The translations under genes were made by a program, and so were the position numbers. Below the pieces are notes generated by a model. It was not told the origin of the DNA and did no database searches. It saw only the letters and a list, made by a program, of their open reading frames with translations. Positions 44,000-53,329 of a stretch of DNA of 64,000 bases are shown here, piece after piece (positions within the stretch are counted from its first letter, which is position 1; every line of letters begins with the position of its first letter). Source of the stretch: Patiriisocius marinistellae (GTDB lineage Bacteria; Bacteroidota; Bacteroidia; Flavobacteriales; Flavobacteriaceae); contig NZ_BKCF01000001.1 in NCBI RefSeq assembly GCF_009014635.1, positions 1,364,001-1,428,000 on the forward strand. The letters are read 5' to 3'.

Positions 44000-46900
44000 T
44001 TATTCTATTAATAGCTGTTTTGTGATTTGACCCTGTTCACTTTCAATTATAACAAGATAGTTTGCACTCTGCAATAAGGAAACATCTATTTTTTTATTAA
44101 CTCCCATCATTATTAAATCTTCGTTTTGTACTAGTTTACCGTTGAGGTTATAGATTGAAAGAGATGTCAATGCAGCATTTTGTGGATTACTTAGTATTAT
44201 ATAATTTGTTGCTGGATTAGGATAGAGTGTAATTGTTGCTAATGAGATTTGAGAGGTGTTATTACCTAAGGTATCATCTACAGTTAATACGAAAGTACAT
44301 TCACCTTCAAAGCCATTATTGTCTTGAGCAGATAGCGTGATAATATGTGTGCCTTGTTCAAGTAATGTTCCAGGATTAGGATCTTGATCTGTTACTGTAA
44401 CTGGATCTGTACAATTATCAATTGCCATAGCCTCTCCTGTAGCAAAGTAATCTGGTAGTACATACGGGCCTGTTGAGATAACTGTTTGGTCTGCTGGGCA
44501 TAAAACTTCTGGAGCTAATCCATCAATTACGTTAACAAAAGCTACACAGCTATCAGTGTCTCCATTACCATTTGTAATTGTTAAGGTTACCATAACGGGT
44601 GTTCCTATATCGCTACAATCAAAAGTGTTAATGTCTATACTTAATCCATTTGAACATCCAGCTCCACTAGAACCACCGTCTAGTGCTTGAGGTAATAAAG
44701 TAGCAGTACCGTTTTGCATTAGTGGGATGGTAACATTTTGACAAACTGCAATAGGAGTTGCGTTAAGTTCATTTACGGTTACAACAGCAGTACATGTTGC
44801 TTCATTACCATATAAATCAATAACGGTTAGTATTACATTATTAGCTCCTACATCGCTGCAGTCAAAAGATGTGATATCAATTGCTGTAAATTCTATTCCG
44901 CAGGCATCTGAGCTTCCTCCATCAACATCAGCAGCAGTAATAGTAGCTGTTCCATTAGCATCAAGCATCACCGTAATATCTTGGCAAACTGCTGTAGGTG
45001 CAGTCGTGTCTTCAATGGTTACCACAGCAGTACAAGAGCTCTCATTTCCGAAGGTATCAGTCACTGTCAATATTACATCATTTTCACCTATGTTAGTACA
45101 ATCAAAAGTATCGTTATCTATCATTATTGTTGCAATGCTACAATTATCACTACTGCCAGCATCAACATCTGAAGGAATAATTGTTACAAAACCGCTAGCA
45201 TCAAGTGAAACCGTGATGTTCTGGCAAAGTGCAATTGGGTTTTCGGTTTCTTCTACCGTAACGACAGCAATACATGATTGAGTATTTCCATTAATGTCTG
45301 TTACGGTGAGGGTAACATTATTAGCACCAATGTTTGAACAGTCAAAAGTATCAATATCAATACTCGTAGCACTTATGCCACAAGCATCTGAACTACCGCC
45401 ATCAATAGCTGCGGGTGTTATTGAAATAGTTCCAGTAGCGTCTAGCTGTACAGTAATGTTTTGACAAAGAACCTGTGGTGCTATTGTGTCTTCTACTGTG
45501 ACGGTAGCTGTACAACTATTTGTATTTCCTTGGTCATCTGTAACTGTTAAAATAACATCATTAGGTCCTATGTTTGAACAATCAAATGTGTCTATGTCAA
45601 TTGATAAAGGGGTTGTAGCGATACATGTTAAAACACTACCACCATCAATATCTGATGGGATAATTGTCACCATTCCTGTAGTATCTAATTGTACGGTAAT
45701 ATTTTGGCAGATAGCTGTTGGAATGTTATTATTTTCAACAGTAACAATAGCTGTACATTGACTAGAATTTCCGAAGATATCTGTAACCGTTAACGTCACA
45801 TTATTAGTGCCAATGTTTGAGCAATCAAAAGTATTAATATCGATTGAAATTGTGTCAACTCCACAATTATCTGTACTCCCGTTATTAACATCTGCAGCTA
45901 CAATGTTTGCTATTCCCATGGTGTCAAGTTGTACAGTAATGTCTTGACAAATAGCAGTAGGGGGAAGGGTGTCTTCTACTGTGACAATGGAGACACAAGA
46001 ACTATTGTTTCCATTATTATCTGAAACGAAAAGTGTAACATTATTAGTACCTATGTTTGAACAATCAAAAGTGGTAATATCAATAGCTAAGTTGTTTATT
46101 CCGCAGGCATCTGTACTTCCTCCATCAATTTCTGCTGGTGTAATAACAGCCATTCCTAAGGCGTCTAATTGTATTGTAATATTTTGACAAATGGCTTGTG
46201 GCGCAATTATATCTTCTACCGTTACCATGGCTGTACAAGAACTTGTATTTCCAGCATTATCTGTCACAGTTAACACAACAGGATTGATACCTATATTACT
46301 GCAATCAAAAGTGTCAATGTCCACTGTAAGCGAAACCGTACTACAACTATCACTGCTACCATCATCAATGTCACTAGGAGATAATGTAGCTGTGCCTAAT
46401 GCATCAAGCAAGATGGTAAAATCTTGACAAATAGCAATTGGATTTGTATTGTCTTCAAGAATCACCTCAAAAGTACAACTTGTTGTATTCTGAGAATCTG
46501 AAGCCTCCATTGTTACAATTGTTGTTCCTACATTAACAATAGTTCCAGCTAGAGGGGTTTGTACAATGGTAGGTGTGCTACAAGCATCGTTTGCAGTGAC
46601 TAATGAGGTATAATCTGGCAATATAAATTGACAATCTGAATTTACAGTTACAATTTGTGTTGGAGGACACATTATTGTTGGAGGTGTATTGTCTATTATT
46701 GTAACGGTAAAATCACAACTAGTTTCATTCAAGCCATCAAATGCGGTAAAAGTTACAATAAGATTTCCCGGAGTTACTATTGTGCCAACAGGTGGGTCTT
46801 GAGTAACAGAAACTATAGAACAATTATCACTAGCGGTAACTAGGCTTAAATAATCTGGGACAATAAAGTCACACGTGTTAGGATCTCCAAATGCAGTGAT

Positions 46901-49900
46901 GTTATCTGGACAGGTTACAACAGGAGGTGTGTTATCTTTTACGTTTAAGTTAAAACTACAAGTATCTGTATTAGTTCCGTCAGATACAATTAACGTTATT
47001 GTTGTATCTCCTAACCCAACGAGTGTCCCGGGTAACGGATTTTGTTCTACGGAAATTACTGTGCAATTATCCATAGCTAATGCAAGGGAAGTGTAGTCTG
47101 GTACGGAAAACATGCAATCAACATCAACACTTTCAAACTGGTCAATTGGGCAACTAATTGTTGGCGGAATATTATCATTTACAATGACATCAAACATGCA
47201 TTCTACAAAATCCTGTCCGTCATCTGCCGAAATTGTTATGGTATTTGCTCCAGTTGAAACAATTGTTCCAGCAACTGGATTTTGAGTGACTGTCACTGGG
47301 CCACAGTTTTCAATTGTCATAATAATACTTGTGTAATCTGGAATTATAAACTCACAATTAATGTCTGCAGAAACGGTTTCGTTCATTGGACATTCAATTA
47401 CTAACGGAGTATCATCTATTACGTTTAGATTAAAGCTACAACTCTCGGTGTTTGTTCCATCTGAAACTGATATTTCTACAATTGTATTCCCGATATTTAC
47501 GAGTGTTCCAGCGGTAGGTGTTTGTGTAACGGTTGTAATTCCGCAGTCATCAGAGAAAACTGCTAGTGCAGTGTAATCTGGTACTTCAAATTGGCAATCT
47601 GCATTTGCGCTTTCGGTTTGGTTGTCTGGGCACGTTATTTCTGGCGGTGTTCCGTCAATAACTGTAATGTTGAAGTTGCAATCTGTGGTATTTGTACCAT
47701 CAAAAGTAGTTAATGTTATTTGTGTTACTCCTGCTATTACAGCTGTTCCCGGCACTGGACTTTGAGTTATTGAAACTATTGTACAGTTGTCTGTTGCTGT
47801 TGCTAATGTGGTGTAATCTTCGATTGTAAAAGTACAGGTGGCGTCAACATTTTCTGTGATATCTGCCGGGCATGAGATTTCTGGTGGCGTATTATCAATA
47901 ACGGTAATATCAAACGTGCATGTGTTTGAGTTTGTGCCATCGTTTGCAAATAGTGTTATTGTTGTTGTTCCTGTCAATATTGTTGTTCCAGCAACGGGAT
48001 TTTGTGTGATGGTTACGTTTCCGCAGTTATCGCTCGTTATTGCTAATGTTGTGTAATCTTCAAGTATAAATCCACAATTGATATCTGCCGAAACTGTCTG
48101 GTTTAATGGGCAGCCGATGATTGGCGGAGTATCATCTATTACGTTTAGATTAAAGCTACAACTCTCGGTGTTTGTTCCATCTGAAACTGATATTTCTACA
48201 ATTGTATTCCCGATATTTACGAGTGTTCCAGCGGTAGGTGTTTGTGTAACGGTTGAAATTCCGCAGTCATCAGAGAAAACTGCTAGTGCAGTGTAATCTG
48301 GTACTTCAAATTGACAATCTGCATTTGCGCTTTCGGTTTGGTTGTCTGGGCACGTTATTTCTGGCGGTGTTCCGTCAATAACTGTAATGTTGAAGTTGCA
48401 ATCTGTGGTATTTGTACCATCAAAAGCAGTTAATGTTATTTGTGTTACTCCTGCCATTACAGCTGTTCCCGGCACTGGACTTTGAGTTATTGAAACTATT
48501 GTACAGTTGTCTGTTGCTGTTGCTAATGTGGTGTAATTTCCGAGTGTAAAAGTACAGCTGGCGTCAACATTTTCTGTGATATCTGCCGGGCATGAGATTT
48601 CTGGTGGCGTATCATCAATAACAGTAATATCAAACGTGCATGTGTTTGAGTTTGTGCCATCGTTTGCAAATAGTGTTATTGTTGTTGTTCCTGTCAATAT
48701 TGTTGTTCCAGCAACGGGATTTTGTGTGATGGTTACGTTTCCGCAGTTATCGCTCGTTGTTGCTAATGTTGTGTAATCTTCAAGTATAAATCCACAATTG
48801 ATATCTGCCGAAACTGTCTGGTTTAATGGGCAGCCGATGATTGGCGGAGTGTTGTCTAATACCGTTAGTGTAAAATTACAAATACTACTATTGTTAGAAG
48901 TATCAGTTACTACTAAATCAATCAACGTATCTCCTATGCCAATAAATGTTCCAGCAGCTGGAGTTTGTACTATAGATGCTATACCACATCTATCTTCTAT
49001 AGATGCAAGAAGACTGTAATCTGGCACTTCAAATTGGCAGTTGGTGTCTGCGTTTTCGGTTTGTGCTGAAGGGCAAATTAAAAGAGGATCCTCGTTATCA
49101 ATTACTGTAAGATCAAACATACAGTTTTCGGTATTTGTTCCGTCAGTTGCTTCTAGGGTTATTTGTACTGTTCCGGGACCTACTATAGTGCCTATAGGAG
49201 GGGTTTGACTTATAATTATTGAATTACAATTGTCAGAAAATGTTGCTATAAAACGATAGTCTTGTATTACGTATTCGCAATTAATATTTACAATTCTGGT
49301 TTGGTCTGATGGGCAATTAATAACTGGAGGGGTATCGTCGACTATGGTTACATTAAATATACAATCTATAGCGTTTGTTCCATCTGTTGCTTCCAGTGTT
49401 ATTTGTGTAACTCCTAATCCTATGGCTGTTCCAGGAGCTGGGTTTTGTGTGATTGAAATTGATGCTGCACAATTATCTGTCACAGTAGCAAGTGCTCTGT
49501 AATCATCAAGAGTGAACATACAATTAATATCTGCGCTTTCAGTGATGTCTTCAGGGCATGTTATTATTGGAGGCATAGTGTCTTCAATGGTAATAGTCGC
49601 ATTACAAATGTCACTATTACCTGCTGCATCTGTAGCGGTTAATTGTACCATGTTTGCCCCTACATTATTACAGTCAAAGGTGTCATTGTCTAAAGTTAAT
49701 GTAAAACTACCGCTGTCATCACTTGTTCCTCCGTCAATGCTTGATGGTAAAATTGTAACATTCCCTGTAGCATCTAATTGTACGGTTATATCTTGACAAA
49801 TGGCAATAGGGTCTACTTCGTCAACAAAGCCAACGATAAAACGAAAATCAAAAGTAGGATCATGATAATTAGGGAATTCGCCTGGCTGTAATTCTAATAT

Positions 49901-50329
49901 ACTCCCATTAGGATAAGCGTTACCAAAGGATGCTTGCCAAGAAATAGGAAGAGTTTGCCCTGATATAATATAGGTGTAAACACCTCCATTTATCACTGCG
50001 GGATTAGAAGGGAACGGTATTAAAAATTCTGTGGTTCCGTTATTTATAGTAAAGGGTTGTGTTGCAAGTGGTGTAGTTGCATCTGTACCTTCAAAAATTG
50101 TCATTAATAATGTAGCGCTTGCTTGTCCATTTGTATAAACGGTTAATGACTCTATACTACCGTTACAAAATGTTGTAAAACTCTGCCCATATGCATCACC
50201 TGGTTGCGAGGGTAAACTAACTTGTTCAATATTTTGAGAAATATTTTGACCAGGTCCACATTGTGTAAACCCACTATAGCTAAAGAGAAAAAAGGCAATT
50301 GTAATAAATAGCAGGGTATTTTTTTTCAT
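44000..50329 (-). CDS. Giant T9SS surface protein with HYR and ICQ repeats (giant 1)
   Basis: About 2109 residues from the ATG at 50329; an ATG 12 bases upstream is in frame, but the start at 50329 gives a leader like that of giant 2. Signal peptide ending SGFTQ; a lone beta-rich domain (about 25-180, SFTTFCNGSIESLTVY, WQASFGNAYPNGS); one ICQ-type repeat (xICQDITVQLDA); 13 HYR-type repeats of about 80 residues (PPxIxCP, xxC.F.xPDY, DNC, VTQxPxxGT, G....IT....DGxN...C.F); eight more ICQ-type repeats; one HYR; and a type A T9SS sorting tail (about the last 80 residues, LYPNPATNYIILS, LSIYNLNGKLV, YLVIIES). Probable surface adhesin, SprB-like in plan but not a recognised SprB. Confidence 0.88.
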   Translation of the reverse strand: MKKNTLLFITIAFFLFSYSGFTQCGPGQNISQNIEQVSLPSQPGDAYGQSFTTFCNGSIESLTVYTNGQASATLLMTIFEGTDATTPLATQPFTINNGTTEFLIPFPSNPAVINGGVYTYIISGQTLPISWQASFGNAYPNGSILELQPGEFPNYHDPTFDFRFIVGFVDEVDPIAICQDITVQLDATGNVTILPSSIDGGTSDDSGSFTLTLDNDTFDCNNVGANMVQLTATDAAGNSDICNATITIEDTMPPIITCPEDITESADINCMFTLDDYRALATVTDNCAASISITQNPAPGTAIGLGVTQITLEATDGTNAIDCIFNVTIVDDTPPVINCPSDQTRIVNINCEYVIQDYRFIATFSDNCNSIIISQTPPIGTIVGPGTVQITLEATDGTNTENCMFDLTVIDNEDPLLICPSAQTENADTNCQFEVPDYSLLASIEDRCGIASIVQTPAAGTFIGIGDTLIDLVVTDTSNNSSICNFTLTVLDNTPPIIGCPLNQTVSADINCGFILEDYTTLATTSDNCGNVTITQNPVAGTTILTGTTTITLFANDGTNSNTCTFDITVIDDTPPEISCPADITENVDASCTFTLGNYTTLATATDNCTIVSITQSPVPGTAVMAGVTQITLTAFDGTNTTDCNFNITVIDGTPPEITCPDNQTESANADCQFEVPDYTALAVFSDDCGISTVTQTPTAGTLVNIGNTIVEISVSDGTNTESCSFNLNVIDDTPPIIGCPLNQTVSADINCGFILEDYTTLAITSDNCGNVTITQNPVAGTTILTGTTTITLFANDGTNSNTCTFDITVIDNTPPEISCPADITENVDATCTFTIEDYTTLATATDNCTIVSITQSPVPGTAVIAGVTQITLTTFDGTNTTDCNFNITVIDGTPPEITCPDNQTESANADCQFEVPDYTALAVFSDDCGITTVTQTPTAGTLVNIGNTIVEISVSDGTNTESCSFNLNVIDDTPLVIECPMNETVSADINCEFIIPDYTSIIMTIENCGPVTVTQNPVAGTIVSTGANTITISADDGQDFVECMFDVIVNDNIPPTISCPIDQFESVDVDCMFSVPDYTSLALAMDNCTVISVEQNPLPGTLVGLGDTTITLIVSDGTNTDTCSFNLNVKDNTPPVVTCPDNITAFGDPNTCDFIVPDYLSLVTASDNCSIVSVTQDPPVGTIVTPGNLIVTFTAFDGLNETSCDFTVTIIDNTPPTIMCPPTQIVTVNSDCQFILPDYTSLVTANDACSTPTIVQTPLAGTIVNVGTTIVTMEASDSQNTTSCTFEVILEDNTNPIAICQDFTILLDALGTATLSPSDIDDGSSDSCSTVSLTVDIDTFDCSNIGINPVVLTVTDNAGNTSSCTAMVTVEDIIAPQAICQNITIQLDALGMAVITPAEIDGGSTDACGINNLAIDITTFDCSNIGTNNVTLFVSDNNGNNSSCVSIVTVEDTLPPTAICQDITVQLDTMGIANIVAADVNNGSTDNCGVDTISIDINTFDCSNIGTNNVTLTVTDIFGNSSQCTAIVTVENNNIPTAICQNITVQLDTTGMVTIIPSDIDGGSVLTCIATTPLSIDIDTFDCSNIGPNDVILTVTDDQGNTNSCTATVTVEDTIAPQVLCQNITVQLDATGTISITPAAIDGGSSDACGISATSIDIDTFDCSNIGANNVTLTVTDINGNTQSCIAVVTVEETENPIALCQNITVSLDASGFVTIIPSDVDAGSSDNCSIATIMIDNDTFDCTNIGENDVILTVTDTFGNESSCTAVVTIEDTTAPTAVCQDITVMLDANGTATITAADVDGGSSDACGIEFTAIDITSFDCSDVGANNVILTVIDLYGNEATCTAVVTVNELNATPIAVCQNVTIPLMQNGTATLLPQALDGGSSGAGCSNGLSIDINTFDCSDIGTPVMVTLTITNGNGDTDSCVAFVNVIDGLAPEVLCPADQTVISTGPYVLPDYFATGEAMAIDNCTDPVTVTDQDPNPGTLLEQGTHIITLSAQDNNGFEGECTFVLTVDDTLGNNTSQISLATITLYPNPATNYIILSNPQNAALTSLSIYNLNGKLVQNEDLIMMGVNKKIDVSLLQSANYLVIIESEQGQITKQLLIE
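47406..48850 (-). repeat. 720-bp tandem duplication inside giant 1
   Basis: The segment beginning at 47406 is repeated starting at 48126 with an offset of exactly 720 bp (240 residues, three HYR modules). I see only scattered single-base differences, mostly near identical over whole lines. Beyond both edges similarity falls to that of ordinary modules. The two copies cover about residues 494-734 and 734-975. Confidence 0.93.
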
Positions 50330-50355
50330 TATAAGTCGCAAGTATTATTTAAAGG

Positions 50356-50402
50356 GGCAATATACTAATTAACAAAAAATTAGCATCAAGTAAAATCACG
50401 TA
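50356..50402 (-). promoter_or_regulatory. Promoter and TACGT element of giant 1
   Basis: On the minus strand TACGTGATTTTACTTGATG (50384-50402) is a degenerate form of the TACGTAC element. The block TGTTAATTAGTATATTGCC (50356-50374) follows and includes a -7-like TATATTG. The same block, with one mismatch, precedes giant 2. From the first base of the element to the end of the -7 is 44 bases (45 at giant 2 and curli). Confidence 0.55.
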
Positions 50403-50625
50403 GCTTAAATGTTTTCGATAAACGGCTTTAAAGATTTTTCTGGGATGCTTAATTTTTTTAAACTGTTGATCGTTTTACAAATTATTGATTTTAAATAGTT
50501 TGCTTTTTAAAGTATAAAAACCAAAACCACGTAAAAACACCCGTTTTGTGGTTAGCTATTTTTTATACGAGGTATTTTTAAGAACTTGTAAAAAACAAAT
50601 GACCAAAATTTAAAATTTATATAAG

Positions 50626-51078
50626 ATGAGTGAATCAAAAAATAATGCAGCATTACCAACAAATGGTGTGAAAATTGGTGATGCTGAAGCTTGGACTCAA
50701 GCGTGGCAAGAACACTGCAAAGATCAAGCAAAAGCATTTCTTATACCAATGGTAGATTTGTTAGAATTACTTACCGAGCTTAAAGTATTAAAACCAGATG
50801 GTAATGGAAATTTAATTACAGATGGAACTTCTTACCCAATTGATGGTATTCGTGCGTATAATGGTTTGATTATGGATTCATCAAACCCTAAAAGTGTAGC
50901 AAAAGCTGAAAAGAAAATAGTGTTAGTAGGTACAGTTGAGGTTAATGGTGAAGCACAAGATCAAGTTGAAAATAGCCTAGATAAACCACAAGTAAAATTA
51001 GCTGGAAGTGGTGCTTTTGATTTTGGGAAACCGTGTCCTGTATATTGTAATAAAAATAGTTCTTTGTATCATAGTTAA
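50626..51078 (+). CDS. Unknown protein, first gene of the two-component operon
   Basis: 150 residues, no signal peptide or membrane helix. Features: AEAWTQAWQEHCKDQAKAFLIP, DLLELLTELKVLKPDGNGNL, IDGIRAYNGLIMDSSN, KIVLVGTVEVNGEAQD, and a Cys-bearing end (GKPCPVYCNKNSSLYHS). I do not recognise the family. The neighbour starts 4 bp after its stop. It probably acts with the membrane protein and the kinase. The two cysteines near the C-terminus could bind metal. Confidence 0.7.
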   Translation: MSESKNNAALPTNGVKIGDAEAWTQAWQEHCKDQAKAFLIPMVDLLELLTELKVLKPDGNGNLITDGTSYPIDGIRAYNGLIMDSSNPKSVAKAEKKIVLVGTVEVNGEAQDQVENSLDKPQVKLAGSGAFDFGKPCPVYCNKNSSLYHS

Positions 51079-51081
51079 TTT

Positions 51082-51747
51082 ATGCAAGTACTATTACAGT
51101 TAATTGGTAAATTATGGTTTATTCTAATTGGTTTTAATTCAGTTCTATACCTGTATAGTGCTTTTAAAATTAAAAAAAATAGGTCGCTTAATTTATTAGC
51201 ATTATACCTAGTCTTAATATTTTTAAATCAATTAGTTGCTGATTATGTGGCAGATTTGACTGGTAATAATTTATTTTTATTTCATGTCTATTTAATTATT
51301 CAATTTCTTTGTTTGTCATTTTTTTATAAATCGTTATTCAATAAAAAACAAAAAAAAGTTGTTAACCTTTTACTCGTTATTGTTTTAATAGCATTAATAG
51401 TTTATTATATAGTTTGGCCAGATGATTTTGTATATTTTAATTTACCAGAAATTTTGATAGCGACCATTCCAGTCTTGGGTTATATCATGGTCCATTTGTA
51501 CAATTCATTAACAGAAAAGGGAGACTATTTATTGGTAAGTGGGGGGTTATTAGTATACTTATCTATTAGTTCATTAATCTTTTTATTATATGCTTTATTT
51601 ACAAACAATATTGATAAAAATATTTTAAGTGATGAAACAGCATTTAATATTTCAGAAATAAATAGAATCTCATATTTATTGTTACATGTAGTAATATTTC
51701 TTGAATGGAAATTTAATATTTCAAAATGGAGACGCAAGACAGTTTAA
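51082..51747 (+). CDS. Polytopic membrane protein of the two-component operon
   Basis: 221 residues with six or seven membrane helices (for example FILIGFNSVLYLYSAF, LLALYLVLIFLNQLVADYVA, LLVIVLIALIVYYIVW, LLVYLSISSLIFLLYALF). The C-terminus is charged (EWKFNISKWRRKTV) and overlaps the kinase start by 22 bp. No known family recognised. The short histidine kinase next door has only one helix, so this protein may provide the sensing part. Confidence 0.75.
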   Translation: MQVLLQLIGKLWFILIGFNSVLYLYSAFKIKKNRSLNLLALYLVLIFLNQLVADYVADLTGNNLFLFHVYLIIQFLCLSFFYKSLFNKKQKKVVNLLLVIVLIALIVYYIVWPDDFVYFNLPEILIATIPVLGYIMVHLYNSLTEKGDYLLVSGGLLVYLSISSLIFLLYALFTNNIDKNILSDETAFNISEINRISYLLLHVVIFLEWKFNISKWRRKTV

Positions 51748-52529
51748 TAGCATTTCTCGTTTACGGTATAATTTTTACCGTGTTTCTAACAACAGGGTTA
51801 ATGTTGTTCTTTTTCTATTCTCGTAAACGAATCGTTCAAAAAGAATTAGAAAAAATAGGATTACAAGTAAAATATAAAGACCAATTATTACAAACCACAA
51901 TAGCAACACAGGAAGAGGAACGTCAACGTATTGCACAAGATTTACACGATGATATTAGTGCAAAATTGAATGTAGTGAGTTTGACTACCCACACCTTACT
52001 AGATAATCCAGAATTATCTAAAGAAGATAGAATGTCACTAGAACATGTACTTAATGTAGTCACAAACACATTAGAAAGTTCAAGACGGATTGCCCATGAT
52101 TTACTGCCACCTGTACTGGATAAATTTGGTCTGCAAGTTGCACTAGAAGAACTTTTTGAGGATTTTAAAAGAACAAATGCACTGCAAATGTTGTATGAAA
52201 TTAAAATCCAAGAACTGCAATTAAATTGTACCCAAGAACTTCATATTTTTAGAATAGTACAAGAGCTAATCAATAATGCCACACGCCACGGAAAAGCTAC
52301 CCAAATCAAGTTTAAATTGCTACAAGCCTCTAATGGATTTTCTTTAACCTTTGAGGATAACGGTTCAGGTTTTTCAATAAAAGGTCTAGAAGAACGAACA
52401 GGTCTTGGGTTACAAAATATTAAAAGTAGAGCAGCAATACTTAACTGCCAGATACACATAAATAGTATTGTTGGAAAAGGGAGCACATTTATAATTACTT
52501 CTGAAATTCCCGAGACTCAAACAATCTAA
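51726..52529 (+). CDS. Sensor histidine kinase (HisKA_3, one membrane helix)
   Basis: 267 residues: one N-terminal membrane helix (FLVYGIIFTVFLTTGLMLFFF), a short coiled coil, HisKA_3 with phospho-His74 in RIAQDLHDDISAKLN, and HATPase_c (LINNATRHGKATQIKF, EDNGSGF, GLGLQNIKSRAAIL). No extracellular sensor domain of its own, which fits use of the preceding membrane protein as sensor. It starts inside the end of that gene. Confidence 0.92.
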   Translation: METQDSLIAFLVYGIIFTVFLTTGLMLFFFYSRKRIVQKELEKIGLQVKYKDQLLQTTIATQEEERQRIAQDLHDDISAKLNVVSLTTHTLLDNPELSKEDRMSLEHVLNVVTNTLESSRRIAHDLLPPVLDKFGLQVALEELFEDFKRTNALQMLYEIKIQELQLNCTQELHIFRIVQELINNATRHGKATQIKFKLLQASNGFSLTFEDNGSGFSIKGLEERTGLGLQNIKSRAAILNCQIHINSIVGKGSTFIITSEIPETQTI

Positions 52530-52535
52530 AAACAT

Positions 52536-52559
52536 AAAATTTCCAACTTCGGAAATTTT
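52536..52559 (+). repeat. Hairpin AAAATTTCC / GGAAATTTT between kinase and response regulator genes
   Basis: Nine-base arms around a 6-base loop that contains AACTTC; the right arm includes the recurring word CTTCGGAAA (52547-52555). It begins 7 bases after the kinase stop and ends 15 bases before the response-regulator ATG. May affect translation or be another copy of the TTTCCGAAG element. Confidence 0.4.
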
Positions 52560-52573
52560 AAACAACCAAAACA

Positions 52574-53248
52574 ATGAGTACAAAAATAACAATGGTCCTT
52601 GCCGATGATGAGCAGCTCTTTAGACAAGGAATGCGAGCTATACTAAATAGAGTTGAAGAATTTGAGATATTATTTGACGCAGCTGATGGCAAAGACTTAG
52701 TTGATCAACTTAGAGTAGCAGAAACACTACCCGATATCATAATAACCGATTTGAAAATGCCAGAACTTAATGGGGTAGAGGCAACAAAGCTAATCCAAAA
52801 AGAATTTCCAAATTGTAAAGTAATTGCTTTAACTAGTTACTTTAGTAAACCATTTGTGGTAAATATGATATCAATAGGTGCCGTAGCTTATTTAGCAAAA
52901 AATAGCTCACCCACACTTATGGTAAAAACCATAAAGGAGGTAGCAGAAAAAGGATTTTTTTATGATGAAAAAGTACTTCAGTTTATCAAAGATGGTTTGT
53001 TTAATAAAGGGAAAGCAACAAAATCTAGATTTGATAAAAACCATTTGTCAACAAGAGAAAGTGAAGTTCTACAACTTATCTGTCAACAATTAACCACAAA
53101 CGAAATAGCAGAAAAACTATTTATAAGCCCACGCACCGTAGAAGGACACCGTAACAATCTACTCCTAAAAACCGAAGCAAAAAACAGTGCAGGTCTTGTA
53201 GTTTATGCAATTGAAAACGGTATCGTAAACTTAGATCCAAAATATTAA
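52574..53248 (+). CDS. LuxR/NarL-type response regulator
   Basis: 224 residues. Receiver with DDEQ acidic pocket, Asp59 in IIITDLKMPE, Lys in YLAKNSS. LuxR helix-turn-helix at the C-terminus (LSTRESEVLQLICQQLTTNEIAEKLFISPRTVEGHRNNLLLKT). Partner of the kinase 45 bp upstream. Its gene lies between giants 1 and 2, so it is the nearest candidate to bind the TACGTAC element found ahead of the giants and curli; this is inference. Confidence 0.93.
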   Translation: MSTKITMVLADDEQLFRQGMRAILNRVEEFEILFDAADGKDLVDQLRVAETLPDIIITDLKMPELNGVEATKLIQKEFPNCKVIALTSYFSKPFVVNMISIGAVAYLAKNSSPTLMVKTIKEVAEKGFFYDEKVLQFIKDGLFNKGKATKSRFDKNHLSTRESEVLQLICQQLTTNEIAEKLFISPRTVEGHRNNLLLKTEAKNSAGLVVYAIENGIVNLDPKY

Positions 53249-53283
53249 ATCTAATTAGTAGGTTTGCGTTTGTAGCGTAAAAT

Positions 53284-53317
53284 AAAAAAAACTCCCTAAA
53301 ATTTAGGGAGTTTTTTA
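53284..53317. terminator. Bidirectional terminator between the response regulator and giant 2
   Basis: Near-perfect palindrome ACTCCCTAAAATTTAGGGAGT flanked by an A-run and a T-run. Serves both convergent genes. Confidence 0.93.
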
Positions 53318-53329
53318 TGTTAGTTCAAT

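Noticed and set aside
46450-49575. Regular repeats that might suggest a CRISPR or satellite array
   Set aside because: The period is about 240 bp, in frame and protein-coding throughout, with no short identical repeats separated by unique spacers.
44871-49796. Many plus-strand open frames opposite giant 1, and similar ones opposite giants 2 and 3
   Set aside because: They recur with the repeat period and lack start-region or promoter signals; they are shadows of the repetitive minus-strand genes.
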